Assembly (NCBI RefSeq): GCF_019097595.1
Contig: NC_080715.1
Span: 10,559,573-10,623,572 of the forward strand
Reading direction: 5' to 3'
DNA from: Hemibagrus wyckioides
Lineage: Eukaryota; Chordata; Actinopteri; Siluriformes; Bagridae
Length of the DNA: 64,000 nucleotides
Shown: piece by piece, positions 12,975 to 25,900 of the stretch
Layout of the letters: every line of letters begins with the position of its first letter
Numbering within the stretch: the stretch's first letter is position 1
Made by a program: the position numbers and the translations under genes
Notes under the pieces: model-generated
What the model was told of the DNA's origin: nothing
Databases searched by the model: none
The model's input: the letters and a program-made list of their open reading frames with translations, nothing else

Positions 12975-13541
12975 GCTGCTATTGTCTGAGCAGGCTCTCC
13001 TGTGTTGATTATACTGCACGTCGCCGTGCTCAGTGTTGATGGTTCAGTCCCAGCTTTGACGCCACTCAGCTTGAGTGGGACTCCTGAACATTAAATCTCT
13101 CAGGAGCTTTAGAGGAGGGCAGGCAAAGCCATCTGTCACATTTTTTATTATTATTATTATTATTGTTGTTGTTGTTATTCTTTTCTTTCCGATCTTCTTT
13201 CTTCTCTGCAGTTTGACTCGCATCCTAAACTGAAAGATGGTCCAGTCTTTTGTGCGATCTCGTGTTCTATAGTGTTAACTAGAGGAGGACGCAAGTTCTG
13301 AGAAAAGAACAGCAAACACTTGCAAAATGTTTTTCTCTCAGAACCAAATGGCATTTGCTCCAGCCCATTGAGAGCAACTCGTATCTTCTCTCAAGTGACA
13401 CTTCGTCTCAGATCGACACTGGATCCTGGTAATGCGTTTATTGATGCGATCGGGTCAGCACCAGGTCTAACCGTGAATCCCCAAGTCTCAGAAACCCAGG
13501 ACTCCCCCAAACGCAACAGAAGACCAGGATTACTCCAGACA
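12763..13541 (+). promoter_or_regulatory. Possible promoter/5' leader of the short speg first exon
   Basis: A TATAAAG string at 12763-12769 lies in a G-rich stretch downstream of CT/CA repeats. Another long CT tract (12933-12972) and a TTA/TTG repeat lie between it and the ATG at 13542. The leader is open in the ATG frame from 13302. Transcription initiation here is inferred only from the absence of an upstream acceptor; no TSS can be read from sequence. Confidence 0.25.
12933..12972 (+). repeat. (CT)n microsatellite
   Basis: About 20 CT units, a GAGA-type element on the opposite strand, about 570 bp upstream of the exon 1 ATG. Confidence 0.94.
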
Positions 13542-13574
13542 ATGAAGAAAATCTGGTCCAAGAAACGCTTCCAG
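13542..13574 (+). CDS. speg: speg exon 1: alternative short first coding exon
   Basis: Encodes 11 residues, [11 protein letters not shown], then a donor (CAG/gtcagt) in phase 0. It joins in frame to the exon at 21661 to give a basic N-terminus of 25 residues. The ATG has an A at -3. It is the only ATG in its frame back to the TGA at 13299, so 13302-13541 is an open 5' leader rather than obvious coding sequence. It is called a first exon because no acceptor or Ig-like coding precedes it. The short-isoform interpretation is inference without transcript data. Confidence 0.75.
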
Positions 13575-15169
13575 GTCAGTCCTGCATGCCTGTTCCTTTA
13601 AACTTCCTCTCTGTTTGCTTGACTTCGAAGTGTTTTGGTGTCACAGCTTAACCCATATGTGCCATGTTTGTCATTCGGTGTGTGTGTGTGTAGTGTCTAA
13701 GCTCTGCCCTAGTTTTAGTTCCCTTTATGGGGATACACCACAATAAGATAGTGACTGATGAGCCCCACCCTTCATCTGTAAACAAACTGACAGCACGTTC
13801 ATGATCGCACTTCAATGAAAATGCAATTTGTTGTTTTTCTTTTGTATGATGGACAGTGGGATAATGACAGCTTGTAGCTTTTTATGGATCTGCCCTGTTC
13901 AATCAACCATAAAAGGATTTCCTTGTTACTCAAAAGCATGCGTGCCTTGTGTTATGGAGGTTTCTAGCAGCAAGGAGAAAATTCAGTAGTAATTCATGTT
14001 TAATTGAAGAATTTAGCCAGAATTTAGTCATTCTTATTATTATTATTTAAGAATAAATTACAAATGATATAAGCATCAGATATTTATAAGGCTTTTAATT
14101 TTTAAGGACCATCACAGAAAGGGAGTAACATATGGCCAATCAGCGTGTAGGTTATTACAGGTCGAAGAGTAATAATGTAAAATTGCTTGAACATTATCCC
14201 TTATGGTGCTGATTGTTTAGTTTTGTTTTTCTTTTTTTTCTTTGTTTTTATCCATTTTTCATTTTATTTGAATCAACCAACTAGAATGGACACTGCATTA
14301 TTTAGAGGAAATCATTCATTTTACTAAGAAAGTGCTCGTTTTAATAGCCGTCGAACCTTATTTTACTCATCAAATACTTGATTTCCCAGTTGTAACTTGG
14401 CCTTGTGCAGCATCAATGCATTATCAGTCATTCTTTTGTTCTGTTATCAAAGCATCCATGAAGGCACTCTTCGCTTTGCTCTAGTGTTAGATCAATATTA
14501 CACAGACGGGGAAAACTGTGTCCGTGCCACACTACAAGTCAGGAAACAAATACAACAAAGATAGAGAGAGAACCAAGACACTTTATCTTCAGCCAAAACT
14601 GAAAGGCAGGATTTTTTTCCCCACACTTTCATCTTTTCTTGAGAACGTGTCACCACGATATTTCGCAGGTGAGACGTGCAAACGTGACACGCGCCCTTTT
14701 TCCTCGGCTCTCGGGGCTAATGGAAATCAGTGGGAAAGAGGGTGTGATGGAAAGAGGAGAGCAGAGGAGGGAATCGGGGGTGGGTGAAAAGGAGAGATAA
14801 TTGGATCTTTAGTCTGCAGACGGAGGCAGACAGGTGGAGAAAGGGTGAGGTGAAGAGACGGGAATAGCAAAGACACCACTGTTATTTTCCAGCTTTGCAA
14901 AATTGAACATTAATAGCATCTTGATTTCACATTTGATGGTGTTGATAATGACTGGAGCTTTTTTCAACCCAGTCATCCGTGTTACCTGAAGATGTAGCAA
15001 CATTAGTCTTTCTACGCTTACAGAAACACTAATTGTATGAAAATGCCTAATATTATTACAGTCTCATTAATCAGATTTTGAAAATTGTTACGAGATTATT
15101 TCAGTGTCTTTGAATCAGAAGAAAAAAATATCTGTGTATTTTAAAATTGGATTATCAGATCAGATTTAA

Positions 15170-15229
<60 letters not shown>

Positions 15230-18200
15230 CCTAATAATCAGGTTTATAACTGAATGTATATCATTAATCTGATATCTCTGACATCTACAGACTGTACAAA
15301 TAATAACCAGATAAGTGAAGAGCTACCCCAAATGCCTTAAAAAGCCTTATATGAAATTTGCCACCATAAATAAACCCTTAAACTCATGTTCACCATTAAT
15401 ATTTAAAGAATTGTGTCAGAAGTGTTCAATTATAAATCTAACCATTCCAGGGTTAGTTGGTGGGTTGCTGAGTCTGGAGCATGCATCTGTCATGTAATTA
15501 GAAAGAAATCCAATTATTGACTGTCTCATGTAGACTCATGTAGACAGAATTCTCCCGTTATCAGATTGCTGATAATGGTTACTGATATTTACTGAAAAGT
15601 GAAGATAAACACCTTGAATTATTGGCAAAATCTGACATTCTACATAGAATCTGTAAGGATCTAGAGATAAACAAACTGATGACCAGTAGGCAGTCCAGTC
15701 CAATAGCATTTTCTCATCAAAAACAACCTGCCACCATTGGTCCAATCAATTTAGGTCAAAAATAAACATGTCACTGGGCTATGAGCTAGATTCCCCTCCC
15801 TCCCTTCCTCTGCTTTAACCAAAATGTACACATTTGGCTTTGATAAGCTGTTAATAAACCTACTGGCATAATCAGACCCAGTTAGAGATCCAATAAGAAC
15901 AACAGTATGTGATAACTGTAGGGAGAGGCCTCCATTGTCTGGCCTCCATTGCTAACTTCAGCTGCTGAATTGAGCTCAACCACAATGAGCAAGCACCCTG
16001 GGTGACTGCGGGGGACGTGCACTCCAAAGTGTGAAGTGACTCATTTACCACATGGCAGCTGTGTGTGTGATGAAAGTTGGTTGGACAAGAGCGAAATGGC
16101 TTACAGGGCTTATGGAGCCGAATTTAAACACTGAGACATCACACGCTTGAGACTTAGAGCTATTTATGCACCTGTAGTATAAATGTGCACCTGGAATGAT
16201 CATTTTTAACAAGTGATCAGAGACCATAAGGATTTATTATCAATTTCCAGCTCTGCTGTTCACTGTGAGTGCTACAATATTGGCGCTCTTGCTTAAAGTG
16301 CTGGTCGTTTCAGATTAAGAAGAATGTCTTTAAATGAAATGTTTAAAAGTAGGGATACAATCAATATACACTATATTGCCAAAAGTATTCGCTCACCTGC
16401 CTTGACTCGCATATGAACTTAAGTGACATCCCATTCCTAATCCATAGGGTTCAATATGACGTCGGTCCACCCTTTGCAGCTATAACAGCTTCAACTCTTC
16501 TGGGAAGGCTGTCCACAAGGTTTAGGAGTGTGTTTATGGGAATTTTTGACCATTCTTCCAGAAGCGCATTTGTGAGGTCACACACTGATGTTGGACGAGA
16601 AGGCCTGTCTCTCAGTCTCCGCTCTAATTCATCCCAAAGGTGTTCTATCGGGTTGAGGTCAGGACTCTGTGCAGGCCAGTCAAGTTCATCCACACCAGAC
16701 TCTGTCATCCATGTCTTTATGGACCTTGCTTTGTGCACTGGTGCACAGTCATGTTGGAAGAGGAAGGGGCCAGCTCCAAACTGTTCCCACAAAGTTGGGA
16801 GCATGGAATTGTCCAAAATGTCTTGGTATGCTGAAGCATTCAGAGTTCCTTTCACTGGAACTAAGGGGCCAAGCCCAGCTCCTGAAAAACAACCCCACAC
16901 CATAATCCCCCCTCCACCAAACTTTACACTTGGCACAATGCAGTCAGACAAGTACCGTTCTCCTGGCAACCGCCAAACCCAGACTCGTCCATCAGATTGC
17001 CAGATGGAGAAGCACGATTCGTCACTCCAGAGAACGCGTCTCCACTGCTCTAGAGTCCAGTGGCGGCGTGCTTTACACCACTGCATCCGATGCTTTGCAT
17101 TGCACTTGGTGACGTATGGCTTGGATGCAGCTGCTTGGCCATGGAAACCCATTCCATGAAGCTCTCTGCGCACTGTTCTTGAGCTAATCTGAAGGCCACA
17201 TGAAGTTTGGAGGTCTGTAGCGATTGACTCTGCAGAAAGTTGGCGACCTCTTCGCACTATGCGCCTCAGCATCCGCTGACCCCGCTCCGTCAGTTTACGT
17301 GGCCTACCACTTCGTGGCTGAGTTGCTGTCGTTCCCAAACACTTCCACGTTCTTATAATACAGCTGACAGTTGACTGTGGAATATTTAGGAGCGAGGAAA
17401 TTTCACGACTGGATTTGTTGCACAGGTGGCATCCTATCACAGTTCCACGCTGGAATTCACTGAGCTCCTGAGAGCGACCCATTCTTTCACAAATGTTTGT
17501 AAAAACAGTCTGCATGCCTAGGTGCTTGATTTTATACACCTGTGGCCATGGAAGTGATTGGAACACCTGATTCTGATTATTTGGATGGGTGAGCGAATAC
17601 TTTTGGCAATATAGTGTATGTTGTTTGGTACCAATACTGATAATGAGTAAACTACTTAGTATTAAGGAATCAAGGTTTCTTTTTAGCTCTATTTACGTAT
17701 CTCAGGTTACCAAATGGCCATGAATTCCACATGTAGATGTGTCTATGCATATATTATACAAGGCTATTATGCAACAGTAGCTAGCTGGTTTTAAATGAAT
17801 AACGCTAGCTAGCTAGCTAGCTAGATCAATTTGGGTTGCAGCTTCAGCCTGTACAGCTGTAAGAAAAAGTACATATTATTATGCAAAAGTTATTGATAAT
17901 GTATATAAGATAGAAAAGCTGTGTAAACGATGTGTATGATCATCAAGAACGACGTAGCGTGTAAGGGTGTTCTTTTCACTCACCTAGCATTATTTGTAAA
18001 CATTTTTCTCACCTAGTTAGCATTTGCTGCAGCATTTCCTTGCTGCTATGTGCTGCTGTTACAGAATCTCTCATGCTGAGTTTGGTTTAAGATGTTTTAT
18101 CAGCTTACTTGTATTGTAGAAAGATGCTGTAGTTCCTCCCCTCGATGATTCATAGAGACGGGTGTACAGTTTGCTTTGCTTTGATTGGTGTCATTAATCA

Positions 18201-21200
18201 TGAAATACGTCCCTGTCAATTCACGCTGGCTCTAAATTAGCACGACAACGTACACTAGGATTGCGTCAAAGAGGTTCACGTTATGACAGATGTTCGTATC
18301 AGAGCAATTAGTCCAATAAGCACTGTAGAGGACGGATATCTGATAGTGATATTGATATAAATAAAGATGCATCTCTACTGAGAAGATATCCAGAATCACA
18401 GCTCTGCTGAAAATACCATGTTTATTTATTCAAATAGATTAAATGCAATTAAGAGAATTCTACTTTTGAAAATGTACGTCAAAATCAGCTTGATTGTCAT
18501 TGTCCATATTGCATAATGTAATAAGGCAGTGAGACCTTCACTGCTACATTATATGCTAAAAACAAAGAAAAACCTGGAAAAAAAAAGCAAAACCACAATG
18601 TAGAAAAATAAACAGAATGAAAAAACAAAACAGGCACAATAACAGCAATAGTCCAAGTAACAGAATATACTCAGCAATCAGCTAAATAATTCAATTAGAA
18701 GCACACTATTTTGTTTTAACGTTCGATATGCCCACCATCATACGGTCCGCTGATTTACCAACTAAACCCCAAAGCTAATTTTCTTTTCTTTATTTCTTTG
18801 GCCAACAGCCTGTTCGACTTTTCATCCTCATCTTGTTAGCGCTATTCAGATTTTTCCTCCCAATTATAGCAGCTCAAGTGTTGATCGCATATTTTGGGCT
18901 GTATTTCTACAGTACATAATCAGCCAGAATTCATTTCCCTAGTATATTCTATTACTCTGTGACTGAATGTCAACACCATATAGTGGACACGGCCTGTTTA
19001 CTCATATCTGACCCAGAAAGGCAAGCGTGGCTGTGTTCTTCGTGGCACAGATGGCAGGCTGGAGATCCTCACTGGGCAGCCAGCTCTCAGCTAGCTGAGC
19101 CTGTCTGTCTTTTGGCTGTGTTCACTAGAAGGGTGTTAGCTTGGAAAATGTAACAGGAGCTACTCGTTCTCTGTTAGATGGGGAATTCAGAACATCTTGG
19201 GACAAGGAAATATTTGAGAAAAGCATGAATCAGAGCTACAATGCTTATGTCATACAAACCCATCTCAGACATTATTACACCAAGGCCTGATGACGTTTCC
19301 AGGTCATCATCAGTGAGTCTTATAATGGGGTCTTATTCGGATCAGCTCGATTACTGACGAATGAAGAATAACTGAATAATAACTTGCTTGCTCAGTATTT
19401 ATCACTGACAAATACTTGATAATGCGTGAAAAACGAGCTTTTACTTTAACAAACTGCACAGATTATGAGATCATCCCCCATATGCATTATCTTACATACA
19501 TTAGAACTTAAAATAAAAGCAATCTACAATCTGAATATCATGCTCCTTTGTGTGTATTTCACATTATGATCTGAGTCACCATCATTTGCGCACTTTGTGG
19601 CATGTCATTATTTGTTCGCAGATTACACTAATCGAGGCGCCAGAAGAATGCCTCTCGTGTATTATGCATGCTACTTGCTCTCTTGAGTGCTACTTGGATT
19701 TTCACCCTCATAAAGATGCTAAACATGGGAGATAATGAAAAATTACCTTGTAGCATATCGCTATGAATGCCACTAACTTCATTAAATATTCAGAGATTTC
19801 TAAAGGCCCATAAATGTACATCCAAATAGATTGGATGTGTAGGGGCTTCCTATCGCCCCACTACACAAAAGAAAACATTATACTGTGATCAGAAATTCCT
19901 GCTGAGCCACATGTCAGGATGGGAAGAAGGAGAAATATTCTAGAGATGTCTCGACTCCCCAAAAAAATCCTGCGTGACGCACCTTGTTGCTCCGAACAAA
20001 CTCTTATTTCTGTAGGTGTTTGATGTATGACTCCTGATTTTAATCTTACCTTCCTTTCCTTCTTCTCCTAATGCCCTCTAGCACTGCCGCTCCTTCCATA
20101 AGCTTCTGCCACTGTGACAGATACCATCCATAACTAATGCTATTAGTTAACCTTATTCTGGGGAGAAGGGCAGAAATCTGGGATGCCACAGGCATTGCAA
20201 ATGCATCTCTTTCGCCATGGCTAATGAATTGGGAGTGACAGGAGGCTTACCGATCCTAGCCTCCGTATCCCTCTGCCTCAGCCACAACCTCCGTATCACC
20301 TTATTTATTGCCCTAAATTGGTATTAGACAGGAGTATTGCAGATGCAGGATACACGATACACTAAAATAAAAGAAGAATGATATGCCACAAACCACATAT
20401 CTGATGTAGCCAAACAAGATAAAAAAAGGACAACCCATCGTTTAAACAATTTAGGATCCTGTCAGTGCACCCAGTACACTACACTCCCAGAAAAAAAAGG
20501 ATGCTAAACTGCTCCGGTACTTTAGATACTCCCATTACGTGTCCCTGGATCGAGTGTTTTTGTACCTTTAGATTGTATCCTTTACTCAGAAAAATCCATA
20601 TACTATAAATACATAATAAAGCTTTACCCTAAAAACTAAGTACGGTCCATTTATGTATTTTAAATCATTTTAGACCTTTACTACAGTATCTCCACACTCT
20701 CAAGTGAAAGATGCATATTAAAGGTACAGATGGTGTACCCTCGATGGTTGCTGGGCAACAAGAAAGGGTTGTTTCTTAATAGTTTAGCACTGTTATTTCT
20801 GAGAGTGTACCGTTCTCCTTCTTCTCCATCCATTTGAATTGCAAGAATTAAGGATGTTTAGATGTAGTCTGGGCATGGATATTTTAAGAGACACTGTAGG
20901 TGTAGATGGTCCAAATACCAATTTATGAGCCTCTTGGTCACCAACTGCCCCACTTTCACATTTTATATCTAGGCTAATAGGACAATGGCAGACCCACAAC
21001 AAAGTGTAAGCCATGCTCTTTGTGGTGGATCTGCTTGAAAACTTTTTTAAGACTAGCTTCAAAAGGTGTGCCTGGCTTATGTATTCACCACCTCCCTCCC
21101 CATGTTTTGGAGAGTTACAACCTGGAAGTTAACATCACTGGGGGTTATATGTCATTACACAAATCACATCTACACAAAAACACCCATGAAAGGGAAGCGG

Positions 21201-22876
21201 GAGGGAAAATAGATCTAGATTGGAACGTTTTCGTTGAATAATTATTTATGTATTAGTTCTGATGTCAGGTTGCCACCAGGATTCACATAAAAATTGTGTT
21301 CATGATCTCAACATCAATACAACTTGTCCTAGAGAACATATTTAAACAAACAGCACCATGAAGATTAAAAAGGTCAGGTACAAAGTTCTGGAAAATCAAT
21401 CAGATCACTATTAAGTTGATTATTGTGGAATTTAAGTTAAAAGATTTCAATTAAGTTCAATTCCAGGGTTGTTACACTACAAATAGTAGACAGTAGCAAT
21501 TTGCAAGGCACTGTGGTTTATCCAGACACTTCTTCTGTGTATGTGTGCATGTGCTTGTTTATTCAATACTCTGATTTGTCATCATTTGCATAAACATTTT
21601 GATATTCCGTGTGTTGAACTGTGTTGACTGAAATGCTTTCTCTCTCTCTCTTTATTTCAGAAAACCGGGCACTCTAACCGAACTTTTGGCCGGTTTACCC
21701 ATGGTGTGTTTGGTTTTATAGATAACAGGTTACTACAAAAAGAGATTTTACAATCACATCATAAAGTCTGTCAGTGATCGTAGAGTCTGGTTTGTGCTTG
21801 AGATCGAGGATGCGTTTTAGCTGGAAGTATTAAACACACACAACAACCTTGAGTGGATTTACACTACAGCCCAAGTTGTATACATTTATTTGTATTTCTG
21901 AAAAAAGGAAAAGAAAGATACATGGTGGAGCTCATGAAGACCTTGATAATGAGCCGATGAGCTGGCTCGATAGGGGTATGGGGGGAAAACGAATCCGAGG
22001 CTGTCGTTCTATTCTAGGACATATTTAAGATCATGCTCAAAGTCTAATTATAATGACATTTACTCCAAAAATATTACTTACATAATCTTTTTAATAAAAT
22101 GAATGATAGTTAATAGAAAGAAAACAAATTTGAGTCAAGCCATTCTCTCTTCTTCTTCTTCTTCTCCTCCTCCTTCTTCTTCTTCTTCTTCTTCTTCTTC
22201 TTCATCAGTTGGAGGTTTTACAATAAACTGTGATAAATGAGCATAGACACCCGAAAGAATATTTGCTCAAAGTCTAATTATAATGACATTTACTCCAAAA
22301 ATATCACTTATATAATCTTTTTAATAAAATGAATGATAGAAAGAAAACAAATTTGAGTCAAGTATCAAACCTTCTTCTTCTCCTCCTCCTCCTCCTCCTT
22401 CTTCTTCTTCTCTTTCTTCTTCTTCTTCTTCTTCTTCTTCTTCTTCATCAGTTGGAGGTTTTACAATAAACTGTGATAAATGAGCATAGACACCCGAAAG
22501 AATATTTAATAGCACTACCTGCGTCTCATTGAGCCGCTGCTGGAAAGCCTCTACTTAACCATCAATTATTATGCACTGCTCTACTACTACAGATACACAG
22601 CAGATAACGAGACAATTCAGAATAAGGAGCTCTCTCTCTACCAAAATGAGCTTAACCATGTATACATTTTCTCTTGCAAGCATCCTTCATCTTATTGCTG
22701 ACCATGTTTGTGTTATTTTATAAAATGTCACAGTTTAAGATTGATGTTTTATGTATTTTTAATAAATCTGTTTTTGGTTGGATTGAATTATCATTTTTCA
22801 TTTGTGTTGTACGTGATGTTATGGGGATGGGATTATTATGTTAGTGCCTCTTTCATTGCATTTGTGGTGTCCGTGT

Positions 22877-22931
<55 letters not shown>

Positions 22932-25900
22932 AGGGCAGTCATGCAATAAAGAAAATTCTGGCATCTGTCAGAGAAAGCTCTGATTAAGTGAGGACTGACA
23001 ATACCTCAATTTAGCCGACACATCCGTGGCCAAATTAATAATGAATTCTGAATAATTTTGCACAACGACTTGCATGTTATCTGCTCTGCTGGACAGAAAT
23101 GAAGCCTTCCTTTTCACAATAGAATCCAAATCATTCCTCTGATTAATAGTCTAATTAATTATACATTGTTTTTAGAAACCTTCCCAGCATTTAACAGAAA
23201 GTGTTCAGTAGTTCAGACTCTTTGTTCCTTTACAACCCATGGTATTGGTGGGATTCCTTTAAAACTTTATAGGGGACAATAAAAGCACTGTAGCATTTTA
23301 TTATTTCGTCGTATCTGCTCCTAGTGTACACAAACAATGCTGCAGGAGATGATCGAATAACACTGCACTGATTTTATCTCGACATCGTGGTCTTATCCTT
23401 TAAGATATCTCATCATGAATTGGATGTTTGAGTGGATATGCTGTATCAGTTGTGTGTATTAGGAAGACTGGAATGATGAATGTGTCAGTCTTTTTAGCCC
23501 GGTGATATTTCTGAACAACGTGGCTAAGCCAAAATAAGAAATGTTGCAAATGATGCAAACCTCTGCGTGTCAGCATGAAGGCTATCGGTGACAGAGTTGT
23601 TAGGAAATAAATGCATGCTCAGCACTTTTTTTTTTTTTTTTTTAAACCAGGGATTGGGAGTGTGTGTGACTGATTCACTGGGGGTGGGACTGGTTTCTAT
23701 AGTAACAGTGCATTCCTGTTTTCCTCTCCTCTCTGCCGCTATGGAAGCGAAGTATTTCGCTCGTGCAGGAAACAGAGTTATGGTAATTGCCTTTTTCTCA
23801 CTTTTGCACCTTTTTAAATCTTCAACCTTCTGTCCCATTGTCCACTGTTTCCTTTCATTACGTCACTCGCTTCCTAGTGAGGTCCTTTATTTCTTATATA
23901 CATACATAAATACATATATATTTTTCTCTTGGGAAATAAACTCTGTGCATTGTCTGGTTCTTTTGTATGTTCTTCTTGCAAAACTGGGAAAACATATAGA
24001 GAGATCTCACATAGGAACACGAAGCAGCCTCAGCTGTGCAGTTAATTTTATTTGTTGGAGCTATTTTCCTGCTTGATTGCACTCATCATTTCAGCCTGGC
24101 AGGTTTTAGATTTCAGTGTGATTGGCTTGTTGTTTTTTTTCGCCGGCAGACTCTGAAACCACGGAGGACGAAGCAGCCGAGCCTCAGATGGAGACCAAAG
24201 ACGGAGGCAGAGGCGATCCAGATGAGACCTCCCAGAGGGTCCCTGCAGGTAATTACACCCTTTTCACCAACAGCATTGTTACGTTCTGTTCTTCACACAC
24301 AGTCCACCCCACAGTACCTCTTCAATTCACAATAGACACACACATTTATCATTTAGTTAATTTTTATTTAGCCTTTAATTTAACCTGGCAAGCCATTACA
24401 AATACAGATTTTTATTTACAATACCCGGTCTGGCAAGCAGCAAAGCCACTTAAATGAGACAGAAAAACAAAGTAGAAGGGGAAAAATATCTGACATATAA
24501 AATAAAAATCAACAGAAAACAAAAGCAGCTTTGCATACCAGACCAAGAAATGTATAAACATACAATACACACATGATGTTCATTGTGAGATCTTCACTGT
24601 TTATTACATTTTCAGAAAGCTATTCAATGCCATATTGATCTGATCAGGTCGCTGTTCAAAGCATGCTGTACTGCTTTATTCACTTTAGTCACCTTATTTA
24701 CTTCCACCTTTGAGGTTTTATCTCATAGCCAGACTTTGGTGAGACTGAAAATCATATAAATCGTATTCTTTTTTTTTCCTTCTTGGCTTTAGATGTGCTT
24801 GCCTCAATCGATCTTCTCTGCACACTTAGATTAACCCTCCGAATCTTTAAAACCCTTAAGCGATATAAAATATCCAAGACTTATCACTGTGTCTCACACA
24901 TGCATCAGAAACCTAGACTGAGTTATTCATGCAGCATTTCCATGGTCCTGTCTGGAGCTAAATCGAAACGTTATGCCTACAGGAAAAGTATCAGAAATAA
25001 GTATCATTTTCATGCAAAAAAAAAAATTCCCCATAGATTTGCGAATAACGACATTTAGCATATGGTTTATGGAGGTAACTTCGAAAATGGTCAAACAGTA
25101 CATGTTACGATATTAATAGAATATCCGTCTAAAAAATTCCATTTCTTATGTTATTGCGATATTGGTTAACATTAACAATAACAGTGACAATCATTATGCA
25201 TCCACTTTCTCAAATCAGGTCTAACCTTACGCTTTAGATTGTTCTCTCATTGCACTTAAACAACTTTTTGGAGATTATTTTAATATATTGAATCTTGTGG
25301 ATAAAGAAAACATGGAAAAAAATGCCCAAGCGAGTCCAACTTTGTCACTTACAGTATATTTTAACCATACAGTTTAATTTGTATGTATTTCTATGTATCC
25401 ATATTTCCATATTATTCTGATTTATGTCACAGAGATGCTAAATTCTTGAATCTGTTTGGTTGTTGATTAATTTTCTATAACAGAGGCTCAGATAGTAGTT
25501 CTGGCTTACGAGCGAATCACAGGTCCATATTAATGCGCTCATTCTAATATGTTATCGTTTATATTGTAAACGCTAATTCACAGGGATTTTGTTTAAGAAT
25601 GAAAAATGAGTTGCTACAGTGTATAAACTGATGCTATAGAGACATTTGTTTAACCCATTAAAGGAGTCTCCAATTTCAGTACTAAGTAACAATCAAAGGT
25701 AAAATTTTCATCGTGGAAATTTGGGAGAACTAGCCCACTGGTAGGCACAGGCAAAAGTAAAAAGGTACACAATTTATTTGTGCTGTTGCGCAACACTGAT
25801 GACCCAACACTCTCCATGCAACATGAAAGAGGAAGGACACCGATCATTTGTTATATTGAGTATTCAGGATGATCAGGATTTAAACACAAAACAGGATAAA

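Larger units (their letters stand above)
13575..21660 (+). other. speg intron 1 (short isoform)
   Basis: 8.1 kb from gtcagt to tttcag. It holds the complete Tc1-like transposon, the (AAAG)n tract and the 20480 MITE. Nothing else recognisable; the sequence from about 17620 to 20470 shows no exon or element. Confidence 0.7.
21704..24149 (+). other. speg intron 2
   Basis: 2.4 kb with the tandem duplication and the TG/GA microsatellite. A T run lies at 23628-23643. No exon seen. Confidence 0.75.

Noticed and set aside
22321..22515. Minus-strand Glu/Gly-rich ORF
   Set aside because: Translation of the CTT/CTC tract in the tandem duplication.
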